From NCBI GenBank assembly GCA_036435485.1, contig CM071595.1:103780580-103844579 (forward strand): a stretch of 64,000 bases of DNA. Reading direction: 5' to 3'. Shown in pieces: positions 9,681 to 22,117 of the stretch (positions within the stretch are counted from its first letter, which is position 1; the number at the start of each line of letters is the position of its first letter). Source of the stretch: Saposhnikovia divaricata (lineage: Eukaryota; Streptophyta; Magnoliopsida; Apiales; Apiaceae). The notes below the pieces were generated by a model. It made no database searches and was not told the origin of the DNA. It was given only the letters and a program-made list of their open reading frames with translations. A program made the position numbers and the translations under genes.

Positions 9681-12209
9681 ACAACACCTGGGCCGGAATA
9701 ATAAGTGATGGACCGCCTGGCTCACGGCCGCTTACACATCCCGGGAATCGTTCGTCAACGGTTCCCACACCTGCCAGAGTCCCTTTTTCTTTTCTTTTAA
9801 AACTTGATTTTGATTGAAAGCCGAGTAATTGAGGTCCGACATCAGTCGACCGATGATTCTTGAAATCATACAAGAAACAGAATCTGACCAGGGGTTTTCG
9901 AAAATGTTATGAGTTCGAAAGAGTTCGAGTTTGAAGTATTTAAAAAGTATCTTGGATTAACTTTGTCTTTAAATAATGAACAGTAATTAATAAATAATAT
10001 TTTAAGATTTAATATTAATAAATAATAAAATAATTATTCGGTAAAATAAACTTTTAATCCAAGATAGGGTTTCGAGTATTTACGAAGATATAACGATAGT
10101 TATTTGAATATACGATACCACCCGAATGACCCTTCGGGTTTTCGCACTATAGATACGATATAATAATATACCGCTCCCCGGTCAATAGTATATACGGACC
10201 GCTACGACCTCTACTGCTAGAGTCGTTGTCCGAAGAAAACATTTCAATCTAAGTTCAAGGGGTAAAAGCATACATATACTTGTTCAATCTCAATTGCATC
10301 GATACTTCGATAAACATGGCATTTGATATCATTTGAAAACTACAAACACAACAGTAAAAATCCTTGTATATGGATAAGTTTTGAAACGTAAACTTGCCTT
10401 GGTTTGGTTGGGGTGGTCGAGCGTGCGAATTCGAACGATCTATACATAAACAATAATCGTTCGTTAGTACCTTAACAATTTCTCTCTAATTAAGGGGTTT
10501 TAAGGGGGTACGAAATTAACTTAACGACTTCGTCTTATGACTCCCTAGCCCCACTAGAGGTCCGTGACATCACTCGTTTACGCTCGTCACTTCCTCGACT
10601 TAATTTAGTTACCACGTTCGAACCATAACCACTAACCCTAGAATAATGTTCCACTAATCGACCTTTTTCCATTGCGCAAATTTTACTCTAGCATTTTTAT
10701 AAAATCCAAAAATTCATATTTTAATCCAATTCCTTTTGGGTGGTCTTCACCACTGCATTACTTACATTCTCAAATTTTTTCACGACCCCAAATATATTTT
10801 AAGGTGTTTAAACAAGGTTCACAAGGGGGTTACTTAATGCAGTCCATAGTCCAGAAACAAAATTCACTCCTCCGGCCATAACTAAAAATCCACACATCAC
10901 ATAGCTATGAATCTTACTTTTCCAGAAACTAAATTCAATTATCTTTCCAACAATATAAGGTAGGACATCAGGGGACATCATTTGGGTATTCAAAATCGTG
11001 CTACAACACAGGTCAAAGTTCCTGGACAGATTCAGCAAGCTCAAATCACTTAAATCAACCATTTTTCTTACTTCCATAACATAAACACCACTTAAAACAC
11101 TTAGGTCATGACTCATAACACTCATGGAGATATATATCTTAACCATAATCATAAAAATCACAATCTCAACATCAAACTCAAGATCCATACTATCCATCAC
11201 ATATACATTCAAGATAAGCCCTAAAATACATGGATCTACTACCATATTATATGAACAACACTTATCCAAGGGTGGTTTGAGATTTCATACCTTCTTGAGC
11301 TCCTAGAGACCTGGTAAAAACTTTATACAACTTAAAAACACCTTAGATGGCCTCCTACAACACTCACAATGCAAGATCTAAAAGATAAAAACTTATGTTA
11401 ACACTTTTCTAACTTTTAACAAATCATAACTCCAAAACTAATGGATGGAAGGCTTTGAAATTTATACCATACCTCTAATATGATGCAAGGAAGCCTTAGG
11501 AATCTTGTTCAAGGTTGTGGATGAAGAAATGGTGGAGAGAAAACCTCTCCCTCTCTCCTAGAGCAGTTCGGCCGAATGGTATTTTCAAGGGGGGGGGAGT
11601 GTTTTTGGTTTCTTGTTTTGTTGGAATGGTAAAAAGAAATGCAAGCATGCTAGGTATAATTGTGGTTAACAAGGAGTAGTCACATGCCAAGCCTATAGCC
11701 TAGGTTGCATCCATGACCTAGTGTCCCCCTAGGTGCATCATCCAACATGCTAGTTCCTTATTTTACTAACTAGCTAATTACATGGCACTTGCATGTATTT
11801 TCTTTCCTTGTAATATTATTCTTCCACTAATACTTGTTATTTAATCCTTATTTCGTATCGTAATTTAATTATTCTCTCGTAATAATATTTCTTCACGTAA
11901 AGATTTTCCCCTATAATTCCTTAAGTACTTATTGCGTAAATTCCTCGAATCTCCATAATACCTCGTCATAATTCTTAATAAATCCTTTAATATTCTAACA
12001 ATTCTCAAATTCCAAATTCATAAATATTACTAACAGTAGGACTCTTGCCTTCGCGATCTCTCTGTATATCTTACATCATAAATGCAACAACGCAGTTTCT
12101 CAGACAATCAATTCTATAAATCAACAGGGATGACTAGAAAGGTTCCATGATGACAATGTCACAAGATATTAAATAAAAGGAAATATTACCAAAAATTAGG
12201 GTTCTTACA

Positions 12210-12222
12210 GCCTCCCCTCCTT
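12210..12222 (-). promoter_or_regulatory. Polypurine tract of element A
   Basis: On the - strand AAGGAGGGGAGGC abuts the 3' LTR start TGTAAGAACC. The same motif with the preceding CGGAATCCTTTT is seen at family C (39660-39685), a hallmark of Tekay-type elements. Confidence 0.85.
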
Positions 12223-12242
12223 AAAAGGATTCCGTCCCGGAA

Positions 12243-15200
12243 TCAGGTTGAAAACAGTTGGGGGTGCTTTTCACGCATTGCGCTCTCTAGTTCCCATGTT
12301 GATTCTTCGACATTCTGATTTCTCCACAAGACTCTCACTAGTTTGACAACCTTGTTCCTCAGCACCTGTTCTTTTCTATCCATGATCTCTACGGGTTGCT
12401 CTACATATGTCAAGTCTGGTTGCAAATCCACTTGATCATGTTCTATCACATTTCGGAAGTCGGTATGGTAGGGTCGTAGCATGGACACATGGAACACGTT
12501 ATGCACTTGCTGTAAGCTCGGGGGTAAAGCCAATTCATAGGCTAACTTCCCAACTCGTTTCAAGATCTCAAAAGGTCCAATAAATCTCGGGCTTAGTTTT
12601 CCCTTCTTACCAAATCTCATCAATCCTTTCCACGGTGATACTTTCAACATCACAAACTCTCTTACTTCATATTCTTTGTCCTTGCGGGTCTGGTCCGCAT
12701 ACTTCTTCTGTCTGTCTTGGGCTGCTACCAGCCGTCCTCTTATGAGCTCGATAGTTTCTCTTGTCTGTTGGACCAGTTCAAGCCCTAAAATCTTTCGCTC
12801 TCCTACTTCTTCCCAACACAAGGGAGACCGACATCTTCGTCCGTATAAAGCTTCATATGGGGGCATGCCTATACTCGCATGGTAACTGTTGTTGTAGGAA
12901 AATTCGATCAACGGCAAGTGGTCATCCCAACTTCCCTTAAAATCAATGGCACATACCCTCAACATGTCCTCGATGGTCTGGATGGTTCTCTCGCTCTGTC
13001 CGTCTATTTGGGGATGGTATGTAGTACTCATGTTTAACTTCGTCCCCACACAATCCTGAAAACTTCTCCAGAACCTGGAGTTGAATCTCGGGTCTCTATC
13101 TGATACAATGCTCACAGGAACCCCATGTCTAACCACAATCTCCTTTAGGTAAATATCCGCCAGCTTGTCGACAGTATATCTCTCGTTGATTGGAAGAAAA
13201 TGTGCTGACTTGGTCAACCTATCGATAATTACCCAAATGGCATCATGATTCGTCTTGGTCCTTGGTAATCCGACCACAAAGTCCATCGCAATCTGCTCCC
13301 ATTTCCACTCGGGTATCTCTAAGGGTTGCAACAATCCACTGGGCCTCTGGTGTTCGGCCTTTACTCTTTGACATGTCAAGCATTTACTTACCCACTCTGC
13401 CACGTCCTTTCTCATATTAGGCCACCAATAATATTCTCTCAGATCCCTATACATCTTAGTGCCTCCAGGGTGAATTGAGTACCTCGAACTATGAGCCTCT
13501 TGCAAAATCTCATCTTTTAATTCTTGAACGTTTGGAATCCATATCCTAGATGCGTACCTCATAATTCCATTCCCGTCCTTCTCACACTTAATTTCTTCGC
13601 CAGTCAAAACTTTCTCTATCGAATTCTTTTCTTCTTCCATCTTCTTTTCCTGGCACAGCTTAATCTTTTCCGATAATGGTGGTTGGACTTTTATTTCCAT
13701 TAGACTCTCTTGCCCAATTCCTGGTAGCCTCACTTCAATCTCCAGTTTCTCAAGGTCCTTGATCAATTCGTCCACTGACGTTATCATCTTAAGCTTCTCC
13801 TTTCGGCTAAGTGCATCGGCCACCACGTTGGCCTTCCCGGGGTGATAATGAATCTCACAATCATAATCTTTAATTAGCTCTAGCCATCTCCTCTACCTCA
13901 TGTTTAACTCTTTTTGAGTGAATATGTACTTTAAGCTCTTGTGATCCGTGTAGATTTCACACTTTTCTCCGTACAGATAATGTCTCTAAATCTTTAAAGC
14001 AAAAACTATCGCTGCTAATTCCAAATCATGGGTGGGGTATCTTATCTCATATTCCTTAAGTTGTCTGGACGCATAAGCAATCACCTTACCGTGCTGCATA
14101 AGCACACACCCTAAACCTTTATGGGATGCGTCGCTATAAATCACAAAATCTCCTTTATCATCAGGTAGGGCTAGTACTGGTGCTGTCACCAATCTCTTTT
14201 TCAACTCTTGAAAGCTCTCTTCGCATTTTTCAGTCCACACAAACTTCTCGGTCTTGCGAGTTAGTCGGGTCAAAGGGGCTGCTATCTTTGCAAAGTCTTG
14301 GACAAATCTCCTATAGTAGCCGGCCAGTCCTATGAAACTTCTCACCTCTGTCGGAGTGGTTGGTCTCTCCCAATTTGATACGGCCTCTATTTTGGCTGGG
14401 TCCACTAGAATACCTTGTTCGCTGACCACATGCCCTAAAAACTGAACTTCCTTCAACCAAAATTCGCACTTCGAGAACTTAGCGTACAGCCTTTCTTCTC
14501 TCAATGCTCCCAATACAATCCTTAAGTGCTCTGCATGTTCTTCTCTCGTCTTGGAATAAATCAAGATATCATCGATGAAGACTATAACACACTTGTCCAA
14601 GTATTTCTTGAAGACTCGATTCATTAAGTCCATGAAAGCTGCAGGGGCATTCGTTAACCCAAATGACATCACTAGGAACTCATAGTGTCCATACCGGGTG
14701 CGAAAGGCCGTCTTTGGTATATCTTCTGGTTTAATCTTTAACTGGTGGTACCCGGTCCGCAAGTCAATCTTAGAGAAATAAACTGCATCTTTCAATTGGT
14801 CAAACAGGTCATCTATCCTGGGCAAGGGATACTTATTCTTGATAGTCACCTTGTTCAACTCCCTGTAGTCTATACATAGTCTCATGCTGCCGTCCTTCTT
14901 CTTCACGAATAACACCGGGGCTCCCCACGGTGACACACTAGGTCTTATCATCCCTTTATCCAACAACTCTTGTAGCTGGGTGGCCAGTTCTTTCATTTCC
15001 ACTGGGGCTAGCCGATACGGGGTTTTCGAAATTGGGGCCGTACCCGGAACTAAGTCTATAGCAAACTCGATGTCCCTATCGGGTGGTAGTCCGGGAAGAT
15101 CGTCCGGAAATACATCCGCGAACTCATTGATGACAGGGATTTCCTGTAGGTTTGGTGCCTCCTTCTTGGTATCCTTCACATATGCTAAATAGGCTTCGCA

Positions 15201-16931
15201 TCCTTTATGTAACAGCTTCTTAGCTTGAATCATAGTCAAGAACTTTTGATTTTGTCGTTTCCCACTAAACACAACTTCTTCGTCCCCTGGCAGTCTCAAA
15301 CTAACTTTCTTCTTGACACAATCAATCTGGGCTCCGTGGGTTGTTAACCAATCCATACCTACTATTACGTCAAACTCCCCTAGTTTAAAAGGTATTAAGT
15401 CTACCCGAAAGTGTCGCCCTCCTATTTCTAGGTCGCAACCTGGACATACTCGGCTAACGGGAATAATTTCGCGATTAGCTATCTCTATTTGCAATTTGTC
15501 TTTCAAGGGTTCAGTCTTAAGGCCTAACTGACATACAAAATCTAGAGATATGAAAGACTTGGTAGCTCCCGAATCAAATAAAACATTTGCTTTAACTGAG
15601 TTGAGTAATAGGGTACCTGCAATCACATCCGTGTTCCTCACGGCATCCTGCACCGTCATGTTAAAAGTTCTTGCAGTAGGGGCCTTGTTAGAAGCGGTTC
15701 CACTCACTCTCGATGCAGCTGGCCCAGAGGACATACATTCCCTCATTCGGTGCCCTGGTCTGCCACACTTGAAGCAATTACCTCCGACACTCGGGTTGTT
15801 ACTAGTTCCGCGACAGGCATTAGCATAATGCCCTGTCAACCCACACTTGAAGCACTTCACATCTTGCAGGTTGCACACGCCCGCATGTTTCCTTCCACAT
15901 TTGTTGCATTCTGGGAGTTGGGCTCGGGATGGGGTAGAGTAAGACGATCCCTGTGGTCGGCCGCCCTGGCCCACACTCCAACTTTCCGCTCTCTTGGTTC
16001 CAAAGTTCCCGCTGGGTTGGGACATCGTTCCTCGCTTAAATTTGCTCGGAAAGTTCCCACCAGCAGAGTTTCCCTTTCGGCTATCCAACTTCCTCTTCTT
16101 TCCTTCTTTCTCCTTCTGCATCTGTTCACTTCCAGCTTCGACAATTGACGCTTTCTGCACCAGGGTGGCATAGTCTGTCAGCTCAAGAACTGCCACACGA
16201 TTCTGAATCCATTGTTTTAGCCCTAATTGAAATCTTCGGGCCCTCTTTGCCTCAGAGTTCACATACTCCGGCACAAACCTTGACAACTCAGTAAATTTGG
16301 CCTCATACTCGGCCACTGTCATGTTTCCTTGTTTCAGCTCCAAAAACTTTAGCTCCATTTGTGTCTCCATATACCTAGGAAAGTACTTCTCCAAGAACAA
16401 CTCGCTAAATCTCTCCCAGGTTACCACACCTCTTCCTTCCAAATTCTTCTTAGCTTCCCACCAATAGTTCGCCTCACCCTTCAGAAGGTAAGTGGCGAAA
16501 ACAGTCTTCTGCTCTTCAGCGACACTTAGGATCTCGAAAGATTTTTCCATTTCCCTCAGCCAAGCCCTTGCCTCGACAGGGTCGGCAGTTCCTTTAAATT
16601 CCGGGGGTTTCAGGGATTTGAAGTTCTGGAAAGCATTAGCATTAGCATTGTGGGGTGGTTGCTGAATTGGGGGTCGGTCCAAGTTCTGCATAAGTAACTC
16701 CATGAACTGTTCCATAGGGCCTCCCCTAAGATGTTCTACCTCTCGGGTATCATCACCAGCTTCTTCTTCTTCATACTCAGAGTCGTCAAACAGATTATGA
16801 TCGTTGCCCTCATTATCACTCAGGTTGACATTCTCCCCTTCACGGTTCTGGTGGCCTCCGGCCCCATGGTGGCTACCCTGGCCCTCAGAACTGATCGGGT
16901 GAGCTCGGGTGTTCATTCTCCTGGGTGGCAT
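12243..16931 (-). pseudogene. gag-pol: Chromovirus gag-pol of element A, two nonsense codons
   Basis: Start chosen at the ATG at 16931 (MPPRRMNTRAH), the usual chromovirus gag beginning; an in-frame ATG at 16973 adds 14 residues. Numbering from 16973: gag about 110-300, zinc knuckles about 355-415 (CNKCGRKHAGVC, CFKCGLTGHYANAC, CFKCGRPGHRMREC), protease LFDSGATKSF about 465, RT about 640-830 with FIDD at 799-802, RNase H from about 942 (VIYSDAS). TAG stops at 13988-13986 and 13895-13893 cut RNase H, both in frame with the downstream 13826-12243 segment. That segment holds the integrase HHCC finger (H112, H119, C149, C152), the DDE core (MDFVVG, SDRDPRF, GQSERT) and a C-terminal chromodomain (about residues 474-522: YVEQPVEIMDRKE to STWELE). 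The stops fit TGG to TAG and CAG to TAG changes. Otherwise the frame is clean, so the decay is very recent. Confidence 0.93.
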
Positions 16932-17683
16932 GATTCTGATAATAAAACAAGAAATGGGGTTAGGGTCTTCCAACTATCCTGACAGCGTTTGCACGGTTCG
17001 GGAGCGTATCGTTTCTCCGCATAAGGGTGGAAGTGCAAAAGTTTTAATAATCCGTTGTTGGAGATAAAATGTCAAACATTTTTGGGGGAAAAGATCCCTT
17101 TGGAATGCGAAAACATTTACAAGAGTTTTCAAAATTTCGAAACCTCAAAATATTTTTCAAAATTTCAAAACACACATTTTTTTTTTTTTTTTGCAAAAGT
17201 TTTATTTTTAAGGATCGTAGGAGCATTTTTGGAATTTGTAGAAACAATTTGAAATCGCATGTCGTAAATTTGAAACAGTATGTTTGTATTTGTGGCTTGT
17301 AGCAATTGTATAATCACAGTTGTATACCAAAACAGTAAAGCATGGCATCGGAAAGTAAAGCAGTTGAAGCAATTTTTAAAGAAACTGAAACTAGATAAGT
17401 ACGGTACAAGGGTTATCACACGTTTGGATGTTAGAGCCAAATACATAGTTCCGATGTCAAAGTCTAGCAAAAGTGGAACAAATAAAAATACATCATCCGA
17501 ATAGTCAGGCTACACGAAAGTAGGGCTACATCCATACATACTACCCGAAGTCACGCCTACATATCTGTAGGTCAGTCTACTCATCCACTGGTCAGAAAGG
17601 ATACCACTGCACAAGTCAACTATCTCGCAAAATCGACACACTAATGTCATCTGAACCTAGGGGACTGAGCTATAAGTAACACA
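16932..17683 (-). other. Untranslated spacer between extra ORF and gag of element A
   Basis: About 750 bp with long A and T runs (T15 near 17175) and no coding frame. In element orientation it separates the 243-aa ORF from gag, so gag expression needs reinitiation, splicing or a separate transcript. Confidence 0.6.
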
Positions 17684-18415
17684 TCACGGGGCCACGCCGC
17701 GACGGAGCAAGGTCCTCACTCGGGTAAATGCACGACGCACGACACGTCTAGCATCTCTAGCCTGGATCACTCCGCCCCCGCGGATCCCTAAACCAAGAAT
17801 CCTATCGCGACTCCTCATCTCGATCCTGTGGAGTCGAGCCCTAATCCTCCTAGCAACAGTGGTTCTCATCTCAGCCTGGATCCTCAAGCGCGCCTCGCGC
17901 TCCTCCACTAGTGCCCTCCTCGCCTCGTTAAGTCGGGCCTCTGCAGATAGTAAGTCTCGGGTCAGGAGTTGTACCACGTAAGCATGCTCAGTACCCGACA
18001 CTGGGGGTAGGTCCGCCGGTGGAGGTGGTATGACTGGAACAGGTGTAGGTGCAGTAGCAGCAGGAGCAGGAACAGGGGTAGGGTCAAGCTCCTCCTCGCT
18101 AGAAGTGTCATCCTCAGAGTCACTATCCGATGAAACAGGGCTAGATGTCTGTGGAGAAGGTGGGGGTGACACAACACGACCCTCGCCGGATCTCACACTC
18201 TCCTCCTCAGTAGCTACAGGAGATGGGGTAACAGACTCTGGCTCGGACTCAAAGGGCTCCTCAACGGGATCCTCATCATCAGTACTATCTATCACTGTAA
18301 TCCACGGGCCAAGCTCGGAGTCAACACCCATATCCTCCTCAGAGTCCTCGATCTCTCGCATCAGGGCCTCATCATGCTCCCTCTCGAAAGCCTCAGGGTC
18401 TGGTATCTCATCCAT
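17684..18415 (-). CDS. Extra ORF upstream of gag in element A, 243 aa
   Basis: Intact 243-codon frame located between the primer site and gag, about 220 nt downstream of the primer site. The N-terminal half is strongly acidic and rich in Ser, Pro and Glu (DSDSEDDTSSEEELDPTPVP). A proline-rich linker (PVPVIPPPPADLPP) leads to a predicted coiled coil (LLSAEARLNEARRALVEERE) and a very arginine-rich C-terminus (RRVVRRAFTRVRTLLRR). The sequence is GC-rich compared with its surroundings. No known domain is apparent. An acidic head with a basic tail would suit a nucleic-acid or chromatin-binding accessory protein, but that is inference. It has no stop, unlike the gag-pol of the same copy. Confidence 0.7.
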   Translation of the reverse strand: MDEIPDPEAFEREHDEALMREIEDSEEDMGVDSELGPWITVIDSTDDEDPVEEPFESEPESVTPSPVATEEESVRSGEGRVVSPPPSPQTSSPVSSDSDSEDDTSSEEELDPTPVPAPAATAPTPVPVIPPPPADLPPVSGTEHAYVVQLLTRDLLSAEARLNEARRALVEEREARLRIQAEMRTTVARRIRARLHRIEMRSRDRILGLGIRGGGVIQARDARRVVRRAFTRVRTLLRRGVAP

Positions 18416-18631
18416 CTACACAAGGGAAATAAAGTGGGTCACTAACCATAAGAGAAGGGTTTAGGAGTAGTTCCCTCACGGGCCTTAAAGTCAGGGCTAT
18501 ATCCGATAACCCGACTACCAACTCGATGGGAGTTCTAAGTATTATTAAGGTTGTTATTAAGGTTATCGTTATTGTTATTATTATTAGGGTTGCTTTCTTA
18601 AATTACTACCATTTTTGAGAACTGTAACCTC

Positions 18632-18643
18632 GCTCTGATACCA
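18632..18643 (-). promoter_or_regulatory. tRNA-Met primer-binding site of element A
   Basis: On the - strand TGGTATCAGAGC lies four bases (GAAA) after the 5' LTR end. It is complementary to the 3' end of plant initiator tRNA-Met. Confidence 0.95.
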
Positions 18644-18647
18644 TTTC

Positions 18648-21600
18648 TGTGACGCCCCCAGATCCGGGGTCGGAGATCTAGGCGCTCACGGTCCATTTTC
18701 CATTAGTAACATACCTGTTCTTGCGCACAATATATATAACACAGCCATCGACCCCACAACAAACTCACACCACACTCACACACACAGGTTAGAGCCTCAG
18801 AAACGTCACACATTGATTAAACAGTAACAAAGTTATCAGAGTTATTACAGACCGAATTAAATAGTATTTATGCTACCAGCGACACTCCGATATGAAGCGA
18901 AGCTGGCGGCTTGAAAGTTTGTTACGAAACACTGCCTTGCACAGGTCATGCTGATAAATAAAATGTACTAACACAAGCTGCCAACCAATCCGGCTAATGG
19001 GGCCTACCGGTGGAATCTCAAGTGGAGGCTCGGGCCTAGTCACCTGCTTTCGAGCAGTCTGCCTGGGTCTTGCCATAACGCTTAGCTGTTGTGTTTGTAA
19101 AATTTGAAAACAAGCAAGAGTGAGCAACTATAGCTCAGCAAGAAATATATATGTGAGATAAGTAATATACATCTCATATGATTGGCAATTGATATATTTG
19201 TTTGTATCAATCAGTTATAAAATCACTTGTCATAGTTGATAAATCTCGAAGGTGCAACAATATGTGCCCTTGTTCTCAAAATAAACTTGCAGTTCTAGAT
19301 ACTGCATTGAATCAACATCTTTCTCATCAAATAGAACACTATCAGCAACTTGGCACAAAAGCCTAAGAAGCAGTGTCAAAGCATTTTTCCAAAATGGAGG
19401 AATGGGACTTAAAGAAAACATAAAAACCTGACAAGGATTGACGATGATCAGTCGCCACATCCAAGTCCAATAATCCGCGGGTCTTCTCTACCGGTAGAAG
19501 GATAGAAACTACATCCGTAACTATCCCTCGAGTGAAAACTACATCCGTAATCACCCTCGATGAAAACTACATCCGTAATCATCCTTCGACAACACCTGGG
19601 CCGGAATAATAAGTGATGGACCGCCTGGCTCACGGCCGCTTACACATCCCGGGAATCGTTCGTCAACGGTTCCCACACCTGCCAGAGTCCCTTTTTCTTT
19701 TCTTTTAAAACTTGATTTTGATTGAAAGCCGAGTAATTGAGGTCCGACATCAGTCGACCGATGATTCTTGAAATCATACAAGAAACAGAATCTGACCAGG
19801 GGTTTTCGAAAATGTTATGAGTTCGAAAGAGTTCGAGTTTGAAGTATTTAAAAAGTATCTTGGATTAACTTTGTCTTTAAATAATGAACAGTAATTAATA
19901 AATAATATTTTAAGATTTAATATTAATAAATAATAAAATAATTATTCGGTAAAATAAACTCTTAATCCAAGATAGGGTTTCGAGTATTTACGAAGATATA
20001 ACGATAGTTATTTGAATATACGATACCACCCGAATGACCCTTCGGGTTTTCGCACTATAGATACGATATAATAATATACCGCTCCCCGGTCAATAGTATA
20101 TACGGACCGCTACGACCTCTACTGCTAGAGTCGTTGTCCGAAGAAAACATTTCAATCTAAGTTCAAGGGGTAAAAGCATACATATACTTGTTCAATCTCA
20201 ATTGCATCGATACTTCGATAAACATGGCATTTGATATCATTTGAAAACTACAAACACAACAGTAAAAATCCTTGTATATGGATAAGTTTTGAAAAGTAAA
20301 CTTGCCTTGGTTTGGTTGGGGTGGTCGAGCGTGCGAATTCGAACGATCTATACATAAACAATAATCGTTCGTTAGTACCTTAACAATTTCTCTCTAATTA
20401 CGGGGTTTTAAGGGGGTACGAAATTAACTTAACGACTTCGTCTTATGACTCCCTAGCCCCACTAGAGGTCCGTGACATCACTCGTTTACGCTCTTCACTT
20501 CCTCGACTTAATTTAGTTACCACGTTCGAACCATAACCACTAACCCTAGAATAATGTTCCACTAATCGACCTTTTTCCATTGCGCAAATTTTACTCTAGC
20601 ATTTTTATAAAATCCAAAAATTCATATTTTAATCCAATTCCTTTTGGGTGGTCTTCACCACTGCATTACTTACATTCTCAAATTTTTCCACGACCCCAAA
20701 TATATTTTAAGGTGTTTAAACAAGGTTCACAAGGGGGTTACTTAATGCAGTCCATAGTCCAGAAACAAAATTCACTCCTCCGGCCATAACTAAAAATCCA
20801 CACATCACATAGCTATGAATCTTACTTTTCCAGAAACTACATTCAATTATCTTTCCAACAATATAAGGTAGGACATCAGGGGACATCATTTGGGTATTCA
20901 AAATCGTGCTACAACACAGGTCAAAGTTCCTGGACAGATTCAGCAAGCTCAAATCACTTAAATCAACCATTTTTCTTACTTCCATAACATAAACACCACT
21001 TAAAACACTTAGGTCATGACTCATAACACTCATGGAGATATATATCTTAACCATAATCATAAAAATCACAATCTCAACATCAAACTCAAGATCCATACTA
21101 TCCATCACATATACATTCAAGATAAGCCCTAAAATACATGGATCTACTACCATATTATATGAACAACACTTATCCAAGGGTGGTTTGAGATTTCATACCT
21201 TCTTGAGCTCCTAGAGACCTGGTACAAACTTTACACAACTTAAAAACACCTTAGATGGCCTCCTACAACACTCACAATGCAAGATCTAAAAGATAAAAAC
21301 TTATGTTAACACTTTTCTAACTTTTAACAAATCATAACTCCAAAACTAATGGATGGAAGGCTTTGAAATTTATACCATACCTCTAATATGATGCAAGGAA
21401 GCCTTAGGAATCTTGTTCAAGGTTGTGGATGAAGAAATGGTGGAGAGAAAACCTCTCCCTCTCTCCTAGAGCAGTTCGGCCGAATGGTATTTTCAAGGGG
21501 GGGGGAGTGTTTTTGGTTTCTTGTTTTGTTGGAATGGTAAAAAGAAATGCAAGCATGCTAGGTATAATTGTGGTTAACAAGGAGTAGTCACATGCCAAGC

Positions 21601-22117
21601 CTATAGCCTAGGTTGCATCCATGACCTAGTGTCCCCCTAGGTGCATCATCCAACATGCTAGTTCCTTATTTTACTAACTAGCTAATTACATGGCACTTGC
21701 ATGTATTTTCTTTCCTTGTAATATTATTCTTCCACTAATACTTGTTATTTAATCCTTATTTCGTATCGTAATTTAATTATTCTCTCGTAATAATATTTCT
21801 TCACGTAAAGATTTTCCCCTATAATTCCTTAAGTACTTATTGCGTAAATTCCTCGAATGTCCATAATACCTCGTCATAATTCTTAATAAATCCTTTAATA
21901 TTCTAACCATTCTCAAATTCCAAATTCATAAATATTACTAATAGTAGGACTCTTGCCTTCGCGATCTCTCTGTATATCTTACATCATAAATGCAACAACG
22001 CAGTTTCTCAGACAATCAATTCTATAAATCAACAGGGATGACTAGAAAGGTTCCATGATGACAATGTCACAAGATATTAAATAAAAGGAAATATTACCCA
22101 AAATTAGGGTTCTTACA
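18648..22117 (-). repeat. 5' LTR of element A
   Basis: 3470 bp, begins TGTAAGAACC at 22117 and ends GTCACA at 18648 in element orientation. It carries the promoter for the genomic RNA. It has the same internal features as the 3' LTR: H3-tail-like ORF at 19076-18873 and three-unit repeat at 19505-19588. Confidence 0.95.
18873..19076 (-). CDS. Small LTR ORF with histone-H3-tail-like N-terminus, copy 2
   Basis: 67 codons, starts MARPRQTARKQ, and differs from copy 1 by one residue (R to H at about position 38). It lies in the 5' LTR, so it would be in the leader of the genomic RNA if transcription starts upstream of it. Confidence 0.35.
   Translation of the reverse strand: MARPRQTARKQVTRPEPPLEIPPVGPISRIGWQLVLVHFIYQHDLCKAVFRNKLSSRQLRFISECRW

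Larger units (their letters stand above)
8740..12209 (-). repeat. 3' LTR of element A
   Basis: In element orientation it begins TGTAAGAACC at 12209 and ends GGGGGCGTCACA at 8740. It has no large gene. It carries a 67-codon ORF near its end (9168-8965), a three-unit CTACATCCGTAA repeat (9597-9680) and AT-rich U3 sequence (about 9950-12200). It is near-identical to 18648-22117. Confidence 0.95.
8740..22117 (-). mobile_element. Complete Tekay-type chromovirus (Ty3/gypsy), family A
   Basis: Two LTRs of exactly 3470 bp (8740-12209 and 18648-22117) flank an internal region. The TSD is TATCC (8735-8739 and 22118-22122). In element orientation (- strand) the order is 5' LTR, tRNA-Met primer site, extra ORF (243 aa), gag-protease-RT-RNase H-integrase-chromodomain, PPT, 3' LTR. 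I spotted about 15 differences between the LTRs by eye, which indicates a recent insertion. It lies inside a Ty1/copia LTR. Two nonsense codons in pol mean it would need help from another copy to move. Confidence 0.95.

Noticed and set aside
9455..9873. Overlapping short frames containing ITDVVF-type repeats
   Set aside because: They are produced by the three-unit CTACATCCGTAA tandem repeat in the LTR. Multiple frames overlap and none is preferred.
10808..11269. 153-codon frame in the family A LTR, repeated at 20716-21177
   Set aside because: AT-rich U3 sequence rich in Met, Val and Ser with no motif. It is not kept open in the solo LTR, unlike the H3-like frame.
14884..16148. Several + strand frames of 90-130 codons
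   Set aside because: They are shadows on the strand opposite the well-supported gag-pol of element A.
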